13,690 nucleotides of DNA from an uncultured Lachnospiraceae bacterium (GTDB lineage Bacteria > Bacillota_A > Clostridia > Lachnospirales > Lachnospiraceae), in the NCBI GenBank assembly GCA_947175285.1, contig CAMWMM010000072.1, positions 1 through 13,690 on the forward strand, written 5' to 3'. Positions within the stretch are counted from its first letter, which is position 1. Each line of letters opens with the position of its first letter. The position numbers and the translations under genes were made by a program. Below, one piece after another: positions 6,794-13,646 of this stretch. The notes beneath the pieces are model-generated. The model was not told the origin of the DNA. It did not search any database and saw nothing but the letters and a program-made list of their open reading frames with translations.

Positions 6794-8175
6794 AACTTTG
6801 GATTAAAATGTCTGTCATAACAGCAGCGGCGCTGCTTGTAAGTACGGGGATATCAGGGGCGGCAGTTATTTACCATTCGGCGCGCTATAACAGGGAAAAG
6901 ACGATAGAAAATTACGAACAGCAGCTTAATTCTACGTCATATGCAGTCAGCAGGGAACTGGAATATGAACCGCTTAAAAATTTCAGTGAGGCGGCAGCCA
7001 ATGCCTATTATCATTATGTGATAAAAAAATATGACGATTCTATGTATATTTTAGTGGAAGGGGAGAAGGTGCTTTGTAACCTGACGCCGTTTGAACTAAA
7101 TAACCCCGGAGATGACAGATGGGGCAACGCGGAAGCATATCATATGATTCAAAAGCTTGAAAACAGGTACATTTTGGTGATGGGAATCAGATTGCCCGTT
7201 ACAGGCGGCAGTGAATATAAACTTGTTCTGGTACGGGACATTTCCAATATCTATGAAGATATCCGTACGCAGGCTTTTTTTTATGTCCGTATCTATCTGG
7301 CGGCAGTTCTTATGGCAGTGGTTTTGGTTTTTCTTATGATAAAGAAAGCTTTGGCACCTTTGCGGGAATTACAGCGTGCGGCACAGGATATCAGTGAGGG
7401 CAGGTTGGAGAGGCGTGCAAAGGTGCATACAAGCGATGAAATCGGCGACATGGCGGCAGCTTTTAACAGTATGGCAGCGCAGATTGAAAATCAGGTTACG
7501 GAGCTGTCGCAGGAATCAGAGCGGCGCAGACAGATGTTAGGCAGCCTGACGCATGAAATGAAAACGCCGATGACTTCCATTATGGGTTATGCCGATTCCC
7601 TTCTGCATGTAAATCTGAAAGAAGAACAGAAAGAAAGCGCGCTGCAGCATATTTATACGGAGTGCGGCAGGTTGGTGCGTATCAGCAGTAAATTGATGAG
7701 CCTGATTGGGATGTATGATAATGACAGCATTTGTATGGAAGAAGTTTCTGTTAGTGATTTGTTTTCTGCCGTCGCCGAAATGGAAGATAGTAATTTGAAA
7801 AAGAATAATATGACTCTCAGTTATTCTTGCCATATGGAAAAGCGGATTATGGACAAAGACTTAATGATTAGTTTATTGACTAATCTGGTCGACAATGCGG
7901 TGAAGGCAAGTAAAATTGGTTCAGATATTATTATGGAAGCAAAAGAAGACAGGATTACCGTGTGCGATTTCGGCTGCGGTATCCCTGAAGATGAGATACC
8001 CAGAGTGACAGAAGCTTTCTATATGGTAGATAAAGCCCGCAGTAGAAGGGCGGGAGGCTGTGGACTGGGACTGGCGCTGTGTGGTAAGATTGCAGAATTG
8101 CATGGGGCAGAACTTGAGATAACAAGCAAATCGGGGAAAGGAACCGAGGTGTCGGTTATTTGGGGGAATGTGTGA
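6790..8175 (+). CDS. Membrane sensor histidine kinase
   Basis: This 461-residue HAMP-containing histidine kinase pairs with the preceding regulator; its ATG overlaps the regulator stop by four bases. A membrane helix at 7-28 and another at 163-184 enclose an extracytoplasmic sensor of about 130 residues with no motif I recognise. The HAMP linker covers 185-238 (ALAPLRELQRAAQDISEGRL, DEIGDMAAAFNSM). HisKA has SLTHEMKTPM with the phosphoacceptor H255. The ATPase domain shows the N box TNLVDNAVKAS (N365, N369), the G1 box DFGCGIP (393-399) and the G2 box GGCGLGLAL (422-430). All catalytic elements look intact. The input signal is unknown. The neighbouring lipoprotein, which shares the putative binding site, may be a sensor accessory or an output of the pathway. 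Confidence 0.95.
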   Translation: MKLWIKMSVITAAALLVSTGISGAAVIYHSARYNREKTIENYEQQLNSTSYAVSRELEYEPLKNFSEAAANAYYHYVIKKYDDSMYILVEGEKVLCNLTPFELNNPGDDRWGNAEAYHMIQKLENRYILVMGIRLPVTGGSEYKLVLVRDISNIYEDIRTQAFFYVRIYLAAVLMAVVLVFLMIKKALAPLRELQRAAQDISEGRLERRAKVHTSDEIGDMAAAFNSMAAQIENQVTELSQESERRRQMLGSLTHEMKTPMTSIMGYADSLLHVNLKEEQKESALQHIYTECGRLVRISSKLMSLIGMYDNDSICMEEVSVSDLFSAVAEMEDSNLKKNNMTLSYSCHMEKRIMDKDLMISLLTNLVDNAVKASKIGSDIIMEAKEDRITVCDFGCGIPEDEIPRVTEAFYMVDKARSRRAGGCGLGLALCGKIAELHGAELEITSKSGKGTEVSVIWGNV

Positions 8176-8193
8176 TTCGCATTTTTGCAAAAT

Positions 8194-8238
8194 GTTTACA
8201 TTCTGTTGTATACCTTTTACAGCCGCGCAGGATATGCT
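8194..8238 (+). promoter_or_regulatory. Putative response-regulator-dependent promoter of the lipoprotein gene
   Basis: GTTTACATTCT (8194-8204) plus GTTGTATACCT (8205-8215) repeats the 15-bp core at 6034-6048 with a single mismatch. GCATTTTT stands just upstream in both places (8179-8186 and 6022-6029). A -10-like TATGCT follows at 8233-8238, at a distance close to that in the first copy. The site begins 19 bases after the kinase stop. Confidence 0.5.
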
Positions 8239-8272
8239 GTGGATAGGGATGGAGAAACCTGTCTTAAACTAA

Positions 8273-8493
8273 ATATGTACAGGTGATTGCGAAGCTAAAT
8301 TTTCAAGCATCTGATGTACAATATTGACAAATCACCGCAGGCACGCTTGCGCTGCATTGTCGCTCGTAGCGGCGCATAAGCTGCCATAATACGGCAGCTA
8401 AACGCCGACGGCGTCATAGCACCTACTTGCGTTTTGTCAATATTGTATCACATAGCTTGTGAAATAGAGCGTTTCGCAATCACCTGTACATAT
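8273..8493. repeat. 221-bp imperfect palindromic, MITE-like element
   Basis: The outer arms 8273-8293 and 8473-8493 are perfect 21-bp inverted repeats. A second perfect pair, 15 bp long, lies at 8317-8331 and 8433-8447, and the sequence between these pairs also aligns as inverted arms with small gaps. The centre contains further hairpins: CGCTcgtAGCG at 8361-8371, AGCTGCC/GGCAGCT at 8379-8399 near the exact middle, and ACGCCgacGGCGT at 8402-8414. The whole would fold into one long branched stem in RNA or a cruciform in DNA. It carries no reading frame. It ends eight bases before the ribosome binding site of the lipoprotein gene. TAAAC occurs just outside both ends, a weak hint of target duplication. 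Confidence 0.8.
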
Positions 8494-8518
8494 GTAAACA
8501 GAAAGGAGTAACGTAGAA

Positions 8519-10132
8519 ATGATAAGGAAAAATCTCAAATTACAGAAATTGACCGTAGCAGTCATAGTAGCGGGTATGTGTCTTGGTACAGTATCGGGGT
8601 GTAGCAGTAGCACAGAGTCTGAAGAAGATGCAGTTACATTAAAGGAACAGAATGGAGAGCAGCCGTCAGTACAGATGAGCGCAGAGGAAGCGGAGGCATC
8701 CGGGAATGTCGCCGAGCAGGTACAGGCTCCGGAAATGTATCAGGCGCAGGTTACTGGCGAGGCTGTCACGATAACGGCGGATGCGACGCTTGTCATCCCT
8801 GACGTGCCGGGAATAAAACTGAAAAAAGTGACAGCGCGTACTTTTACACAGGAGGACTATGATGCGGTAAGCAGGGTGCTGCTTGGAGGCGGAAAACTGT
8901 GGGAAAGAGATATTGAGGCTATGCAGGAAAGCCAAGGCATGTTCAGAGAGGAGATTGATGAAAGAATAGAAAAACTGGAGGAGAGAATCTCGCAGGAAGG
9001 TGTGAATGGCGATGCCACATACAACAGTAAAGGGAATATCTGGAATCAGGAACTTGAAAAACTAAAAGGATTAAGAGAATATGCAGTTTCCAAAGAAGAG
9101 GCAGAGGAAAGAGGATTGCTTTTAGAGATACCTGCAGTTGTCACATATGATGAGGCTTTATCCGAAACCGGAGAGAATGAACTGTATGGATTTGTTACGG
9201 TGGACGGACAGGATTACGGTCTTAAGATAAGCAATAATGTGTTTAGCACAAATCATAAGGTTAAGTTTCTGATTGAGAAGCAGGATGGAGACGATAAATA
9301 TCTCTATTTTTCCAATGAGAAGCCTGACCCGGAAAATCTGCTGGAATCTATGAGTGATACCAAGTTTGTACCGGGATTTGTGAATATGAATACACCGCCT
9401 GAAGAAGTTATGACGGAAGTGACTGAATTAGTTAATCAAATGGGGATTGGTGAGTATGATATTCAGGGCGGCGGATATTTTGCCTGTTGGACTGCGAACG
9501 ATGACGCTATGAGCAGTGAAGAATATTATAATTCGCTTTATCTTGCCAATATGGGATATGGGGTACACCTTTACAGGGTAGAGGATGGCATCCCCATTAC
9601 TTATACTCATGAGGACGGCGGCGTTACTAAAATGGATACTGAAGAATTGTTACAAGCTATGGAAAATAAAAAAGATGCTGTTATTAAAGCAGTACGCTGG
9701 CCTTATGAAGAAATGACGTTTATTTATACCAATGAAGGTCTCCGCACATTTGAGTGGATAAATCCTTATATAATTGAGGATATGTCCGAGGAGTATGTAT
9801 TTTTGCTGCCGTTTTCCGATATCAGCAATATTTTTGAAGAGATGTTATTGAAAAGACAGGCGGACAGTTTCAATAACGAAGGAGATACAGTTACTATTCA
9901 GGTAGATAAGGTTGTTTTAAGCTATATGAGAGTCAGGGACAAGGATTCTTTGGAGAGCACTGAGGGCACTTTGGTTCCGGTGTGGGATTTCTTTGGCACC
10001 AAAACTTTTAGAAATGCTGCGGGAGAAATAGACCTTGTAGTTGACAACAGATATGACGGCGTTATGCCTGAGAGCCTGATGACGATTAACGCTATGGACG
10101 GAACGGTTGTGGACAGATGGGCAGGATACTGA
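8519..10132 (+). CDS. Predicted lipoprotein of unknown function
   Basis: This is a 537-residue secreted lipoprotein. Positively charged MIRKNLKLQK is followed by a hydrophobic stretch (11-24) and the lipobox VSGC with lipidated C28. A low-complexity acidic/serine linker follows (SSSTESEED). Residues about 95-195 are highly charged and probably helical (the stretch around EEIDERIEKLEERIS). The rest looks like a mixed alpha/beta extracellular domain. I do not recognise a catalytic motif; it resembles Clostridia lipoproteins carried under a DUF (DUF6034 comes to mind, from memory only). The ATG is preceded by AAAGGAG (8502-8508) ten bases upstream. The gene lies behind the two-component operon and an element shared with that operon's promoter, so it is probably part of the same envelope response. 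Confidence 0.82.
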   Translation: MIRKNLKLQKLTVAVIVAGMCLGTVSGCSSSTESEEDAVTLKEQNGEQPSVQMSAEEAEASGNVAEQVQAPEMYQAQVTGEAVTITADATLVIPDVPGIKLKKVTARTFTQEDYDAVSRVLLGGGKLWERDIEAMQESQGMFREEIDERIEKLEERISQEGVNGDATYNSKGNIWNQELEKLKGLREYAVSKEEAEERGLLLEIPAVVTYDEALSETGENELYGFVTVDGQDYGLKISNNVFSTNHKVKFLIEKQDGDDKYLYFSNEKPDPENLLESMSDTKFVPGFVNMNTPPEEVMTEVTELVNQMGIGEYDIQGGGYFACWTANDDAMSSEEYYNSLYLANMGYGVHLYRVEDGIPITYTHEDGGVTKMDTEELLQAMENKKDAVIKAVRWPYEEMTFIYTNEGLRTFEWINPYIIEDMSEEYVFLLPFSDISNIFEEMLLKRQADSFNNEGDTVTIQVDKVVLSYMRVRDKDSLESTEGTLVPVWDFFGTKTFRNAAGEIDLVVDNRYDGVMPESLMTINAMDGTVVDRWAGY

Positions 10133-10184
10133 TAAAATGTAATAAAAAACAGTAGAGTAGCTATTGTTCAGGAAAGGCATCAAA

Positions 10185-10970
10185 ATGGCGTCAATTATGG
10201 AGAAAATACAGTTAGAATCCGTAAAGGAGATTATATTGGAGGCAAGCTGTCTGTTTGCAGACAGAAAAGCCGCGGAGCATAGGAAAACGAAAGGTGTGGC
10301 GGATTATGTAACGGAAGTGGATTTTGAGGTACAAAAATTTATCCGGGAGAATCTGGCGAAACTTTATCCGGAAATCCAGTTTTTAGGAGAGGAAAAAGAT
10401 AACGCGGAAATTGACATGAACGGTCTCACGTGGGTGCTTGATCCGGTGGACGGCACGACTAATCTGATTCATGATTATCGGGCAAGCGCCATATCATTAG
10501 CGTTATTGGAGCACAGGGAACCGGTGCTTGGGATTGTATACCATCCGTACCTGAAAGAAATGTTTTGCGCACAGAAAGGAAAAGGAAGTTTCTGTAACGG
10601 CGAAAAAATTCATGTAAGTGACGCGGATATGATGCAGGAAAGCCTGATTGCAGTCGGTACGTCGCCATATAATAAGGAACTGGCAAAAGAGCTGTTCCCT
10701 ATATTTCAAAATATTTTCGTAAAATGTCAGGATATCAGAAGAAGCGGCTCTGCGGCAATTGATTTAGCTTATGTGGCAGCAGGTAGATTAGAGGGATTTT
10801 TGGAAAAAGAGTTGAAAATATGGGATTATGCGGCAGGTATGCTGTTAGTGCGCGAGGCAGGCGGCAAAGTAACGGATTTTAGCGGTGTGGACTTGCAGGC
10901 AAAAACAATGTCAGGTGTAATTGCCGGGAATGAGGCAATTGCAGGATTCTTATGGGAAGAAACACAATAG
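10185..10970 (+). CDS. Inositol monophosphatase-family phosphatase
   Basis: This is a 261-residue Mg-dependent phosphatase of the IMPase/SuhB/CysQ superfamily. The metal site is complete: GEE at 68-70, LDPVDGTTN at 85-93 (D86, D89) and WDYAAG at 213-218 (D214). VADYVTEVD at 38-46 is the usual N-terminal motif. Substrates in the family include inositol phosphates, PAP and fructose-1,6-bisphosphate, and the sequence does not decide among them. The ATG at 10185 has AGGAAAGG seven bases upstream; an earlier in-frame TTG at 10164 has no ribosome site. It follows the lipoprotein gene by 52 bases with no terminator, so read-through is likely. Its TAG stop is the first part of a LexA box belonging to the next operon. 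Confidence 0.93.
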   Translation: MASIMEKIQLESVKEIILEASCLFADRKAAEHRKTKGVADYVTEVDFEVQKFIRENLAKLYPEIQFLGEEKDNAEIDMNGLTWVLDPVDGTTNLIHDYRASAISLALLEHREPVLGIVYHPYLKEMFCAQKGKGSFCNGEKIHVSDADMMQESLIAVGTSPYNKELAKELFPIFQNIFVKCQDIRRSGSAAIDLAYVAAGRLEGFLEKELKIWDYAAGMLLVREAGGKVTDFSGVDLQAKTMSGVIAGNEAIAGFLWEETQ

Positions 10971-10983
10971 AACAAATGTTCTA
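10968..10983 (+). promoter_or_regulatory. SOS (LexA) box 1
   Basis: TAGAACAAATGTTCTA has the arms TAGAAC/GTTCTA and the core GAAC-N4-GTTC of the Gram-positive LexA/DinR operator (consensus CGAAC-N4-GTTCG). It starts in the stop codon of the phosphatase and lies just upstream of the -35 hexamer. Confidence 0.82.
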
Positions 10984-10990
10984 AAAGCTC

Positions 10991-11019
10991 TTGCATATAG
11001 GATGGTCATATGATACAAT
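10991..11019 (+). promoter_or_regulatory. Sigma-A promoter of the radical SAM operon
   Basis: TTGCAT (10991-10996) and TACAAT (11014-11019) are separated by exactly 17 bases. A LexA-type box stands on each side of the promoter. Confidence 0.82.
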
Positions 11020-11025
11020 ACAAAA

Positions 11026-11041
11026 AGAACAAATGTTCTAA
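11026..11041 (+). promoter_or_regulatory. SOS (LexA) box 2
   Basis: AGAACAAATGTTCTAA is identical over 16 bases to 10969-10984, 57 bp away. It lies directly after the -10, across the transcription start, where bound LexA would block initiation. Confidence 0.82.
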
Positions 11042-11065
11042 TATGCGAGAGGAAAAGTTTATAAA

Positions 11066-12364
11066 ATGGAAGTAAGAATTGCTCCGGATATGTCTATTAT
11101 GGAGAAACTGAATATTCTGGCCGATGCCGCGAAGTATGACGTTTCCTGCAGTTCCAGCGGTTCCTCCCGCAAGGGGGATGGAAAGGGAATCGGAAATACG
11201 GTGGCATCGGGTCTTTGTCATAGCTTTGCTGCGGATGGGCGCTGCATTTCTCTTTTGAAGATTCTATTTACCAATGAATGCATTTTTGACTGCAAATATT
11301 GTATGAACAGGAAGTCCAATGATGTGCCGAGGGCTTCTTTTACCCCTGATGAAGTCTGTGAATTGACGATGGAATTTTACAGGCGTAATTATATAGAAGG
11401 TTTATTTTTAAGTTCCGGTATTTTATACAGTCCTGACTACACGATGGAGTTGATTTGCCAGACGCTTTATAAGCTGCGTGCGGTGTATCACTTTCAGGGT
11501 TATATTCATGTAAAAGCGATTCCGGGGGCGGATCCTGTACTGATAGAAAAAGCGGGATTTCTGGCGGACAGGATGAGCGTGAATCTGGAACTGGCGACGG
11601 CGGAAAGTTTACAGAAACTGGCGCCGAATAAACACAGGAAGACGATTTTACGGCCGATGAAACAGATACAAAACGGAATTGCAATGAATCGTGACGAGAT
11701 GGTTTTATATAACCACGCGCCGCGTTTCTGCGAGGCAGGACAGTCTACACAGATGATTGTCGGTGCAACGCCGGAGAGCGATTACCAGATTATGTCGGTG
11801 GCGGAGAGCCTGTATCAGAAATTTTCTTTAAAAAGAGTCTATTATTCGGCTTTCGTCAATGTAAATCAGGATAAAGAGTTACCGGCGCTGCCCGGCGGAC
11901 CGCCGCTTTTAAGGGAGCATCGTCTCTATCAGGCAGACTGGCTGCTGCGTTTTTATGATTTTACGGTAGAGGAACTGCTGACCGAGAACCGCCCTAATTT
12001 CAATATGATGATAGACCCGAAAGCGGATTGGGCAGTCAGACATCTGGAATTATTTCCGGTGGAAATCAACCGCGCCGATTATCATTTGCTGCTTAGAATC
12101 CCCGGCATTGGTGTGAAAAGTGCAAAGCGGATTGTCAGTGCAAGGCGTTTTGGAAGATTAACTTTTGAGGATTTGAAGAAAATAGGCGTTGTGTTAAAAC
12201 GAGCCTTATATTTTATTACCTGCAGCGGAAAGATGATGTATCCGACAAAAATAGAAGAAAATTATATCGTAAGGAATCTGACTTATCAGACACTTACCGG
12301 CAGAAAAGAAAGACAGCTTTTTGCTTCGGACGGGATACAGTATGAGCAGATGAGTTTGTTTTAA
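11066..12364 (+). CDS. Radical SAM / helix-hairpin-helix putative DNA modification or repair protein
   Basis: This is a 432-residue protein of the group named 'putative DNA modification/repair radical SAM protein' (TIGR03916, from memory). The Fe-S cluster motif C-x3-C-x2-C is ECIFDCKYCMNR (C72, C76, C79) in a TIM-barrel-like radical SAM region of about 60-300. C51 and C60 just before it might be additional ligands. The N-terminal AAKYDVSCSSSGSSRKG is typical of the family. Residues 339-360 form a DNA-binding helix-hairpin-helix (LLRIPGIGVKSAKRIVSARR). The C-terminus is QMSLF (428-432), similar to beta-clamp-binding peptides. The AGAGG ribosome site is 13 bases from the ATG, rather far; an ATG eight codons downstream is possible. 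The SOS boxes and the following partner gene support a repair role. The chemistry is unknown. Confidence 0.9.
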   Translation: MEVRIAPDMSIMEKLNILADAAKYDVSCSSSGSSRKGDGKGIGNTVASGLCHSFAADGRCISLLKILFTNECIFDCKYCMNRKSNDVPRASFTPDEVCELTMEFYRRNYIEGLFLSSGILYSPDYTMELICQTLYKLRAVYHFQGYIHVKAIPGADPVLIEKAGFLADRMSVNLELATAESLQKLAPNKHRKTILRPMKQIQNGIAMNRDEMVLYNHAPRFCEAGQSTQMIVGATPESDYQIMSVAESLYQKFSLKRVYYSAFVNVNQDKELPALPGGPPLLREHRLYQADWLLRFYDFTVEELLTENRPNFNMMIDPKADWAVRHLELFPVEINRADYHLLLRIPGIGVKSAKRIVSARRFGRLTFEDLKKIGVVLKRALYFITCSGKMMYPTKIEENYIVRNLTYQTLTGRKERQLFASDGIQYEQMSLF

Positions 12365-12378
12365 GTGAAAGGGTTGGC

Positions 12379-13155
12379 ATGACACAGGAAGAATATTTTA
12401 TTTGCGAGGATTCCATAGAGGGCGTTTTTACGGGAATTTATGATGCTTATGCCTTACGGATAGGGCATGAGCATATTCATCTGCAAATCGGCGAAGAAGA
12501 AAATTATAGATTATTTGCCTATTACAGGAATAGTCTGCCGGATTCCGTTAAAACTAGAAAAGTAGCGGAAACAATACAAAAGCGTCTGGGAACGGAAGTT
12601 TATATGAGTATCTGCCGTGCGCTTGCTGCGGAAGATACCGGAAAGGCACAGGCAGTTTATCAGACCGTCGTTGACGGTATTACGAATGGGAGCGGCAGAA
12701 GGGTACTGGAAAATGTTGCCAATCCTTATGTGGAACTTGTGTTCCGGCTGGCAAGAAGCACAGGCAATGAAATTCACAGAATGATGGAATTTGTACGGTT
12801 TCAGGAATTGAAACAAGGCATTTTGTATTCTAAAATAGGACCTAAATGCAATGTTGTTTCCTTTATCATGCCGCATTTTGCAGACAGGCTGCCGTTGGAG
12901 AACTTTATCATTTATGATGAAAAGAGAAATTTATATGGCGTGCACCCGGCAAAGAAAGACTGGTATCTGGTGTCGGGATGGGAAATCCCCGAAGAGGTTA
13001 CGCTGCAGATGTCGGCAGAAGAGGAGGCATATCAGGAGCTTTTTACAATGTTTTGTCAAACCATTGCCATCAAAGAACGTAAAAATTTGAAATTACAGCA
13101 GCAGATGCTGCCTTTACGCTTTCAGGATTATATGGTTGAATTTAGTAAAAAGTAA
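12379..13155 (+). CDS. DUF4130-type (TIGR03915) probable DNA metabolism protein
   Basis: This is a 258-residue soluble protein, the usual partner of the preceding radical SAM protein. The C-terminal half carries the family features: VFRLARSTGNEIHRMMEFVRF (122-141), KCNVVSFIMPHFADRLP (156-172), FIIYDEKRNLYGVH (176-189), and the ending LPLRFQDYMVEF (244-255). In other bacteria the same domain is fused to a uracil-DNA-glycosylase-like domain, which is the basis for linking it to base-excision repair. No glycosylase domain is present here. AAAGGG lies about seven bases before the ATG, which is 14 bases after the upstream stop, so the two genes form one SOS-controlled operon. No catalytic residues can be named with confidence. 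Confidence 0.87.
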   Translation: MTQEEYFICEDSIEGVFTGIYDAYALRIGHEHIHLQIGEEENYRLFAYYRNSLPDSVKTRKVAETIQKRLGTEVYMSICRALAAEDTGKAQAVYQTVVDGITNGSGRRVLENVANPYVELVFRLARSTGNEIHRMMEFVRFQELKQGILYSKIGPKCNVVSFIMPHFADRLPLENFIIYDEKRNLYGVHPAKKDWYLVSGWEIPEEVTLQMSAEEEAYQELFTMFCQTIAIKERKNLKLQQQMLPLRFQDYMVEFSKK

Positions 13156-13183
13156 AAATTTCATTTTTTGGAATAATTTACTA

Positions 13184-13211
13184 TTTACAAATAGGAAGAA
13201 TGGAGTATAAT
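13184..13211 (+). promoter_or_regulatory. Promoter of the HPr-like gene
   Basis: TTTACA (13184-13189) and a perfect TATAAT (13206-13211) are 16 bases apart, about 70 bases before the gene. No convincing terminator separates it from the repair operon, only AT-rich imperfect dyads. Confidence 0.65.
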
Positions 13212-13284
13212 AACTCAATAAATAAGAGGGAAAAGGATTTCCGGTTTGCACATAATCAAAATGAATAGGAGGGTGTTTATAGTG

Positions 13285-13509
13285 ATGCAGCACAGAATTA
13301 AATTACGGCCAGATGAAGTAAATGAATTTGTGGCAGCAGCTACGAGATGTATGTTTGACGTGGATATTTCTTATAACAGCTTCATAGTAGATGCCAAATC
13401 CATCATTGGTGTGTTGGGTTTGAACTTTGACCAGATTTTGACAGTTTCCTGCAATGGTTATGATGCTGATTTTGAAAAATATCTTAGAAAATTTGCCGTA
13501 GCTTGTTAA
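13285..13509 (+). CDS. HPr-like protein lacking the catalytic histidine (Crh-like)
   Basis: This is a 74-residue protein with the HPr fold pattern. FVAAATRCMFDVDISYNSFIVD corresponds to helix 1 and the following strands, and DAKSIIGVLGL (36-46) corresponds to the Ser46 region of HPr (NLKSIMGV), so S39 equals the serine phosphorylated by HPr kinase. Ungapped alignment from the FDVDI segment back puts D10 where HPr has His15, and the GxHARPA motif is absent. Such a protein could not carry PTS phosphate but might act in regulation, as Bacillus Crh does. The strong AGGAGGG (13267-13273) lies eleven bases before this ATG and eight before a GTG immediately upstream (13282), which may be the true start. 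ATG codons further upstream precede the ribosome site and are excluded. Confidence 0.72.
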   Translation: MQHRIKLRPDEVNEFVAAATRCMFDVDISYNSFIVDAKSIIGVLGLNFDQILTVSCNGYDADFEKYLRKFAVAC

Positions 13510-13535
13510 GCGGCTAAAATTAATATACTTCATTG

Positions 13536-13579
13536 ACTCCCTGTACAGGAATCCATAGTGTCCTGACGGGGAGTTTTTT
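13536..13579 (+). terminator. Rho-independent terminator after the HPr-like gene
   Basis: ACTCCC (13536-13541) pairs with GGGAGT (13569-13574), an inner stem CAGGA/TCCTG (13546-13550 and 13561-13565) stacks inside it, and six T (13574-13579) follow. Confidence 0.85.
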
Positions 13580-13581
13580 GA

Positions 13582-13612
13582 TATAATAAACGTAAGCCTA
13601 TCGGCTAACGTT
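13582..13612 (+). promoter_or_regulatory. -10 element plus inverted repeat before the last gene
   Basis: A perfect TATAAT (13582-13587) directly follows the terminator; the -35 is poor. It is followed by the near-perfect inverted repeat AACGTAAGCC (13589-13598) / GGCTAACGTT (13603-13612), one mismatch with a 4-bp centre, lying where transcription would start. This is compatible with a repressor operator or a 5' hairpin. Confidence 0.4.
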
Positions 13613-13646
13613 ATAGTAATTTATAACGGAAAGGAACAGACAGCGT

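Noticed and set aside
8179..8194. CATTTT-TGC-AAAATG dyad after the histidine kinase as a terminator
   Set aside because: The stem is only A/T-rich with no T-run behind it. It overlaps the putative regulator element, so it is more likely part of a control region.
8273..8493. The palindromic region as a CRISPR or an ordinary terminator
   Set aside because: It has no regularly spaced direct repeats, and its 221-bp size with many hairpins and no T-run does not fit an intrinsic terminator.
10164..10184. Upstream TTG as start of the inositol-phosphatase-like gene
   Set aside because: It lies over the ribosome binding site AGGAAAGG of the ATG at 10185, and the added residues are not typical of the family.
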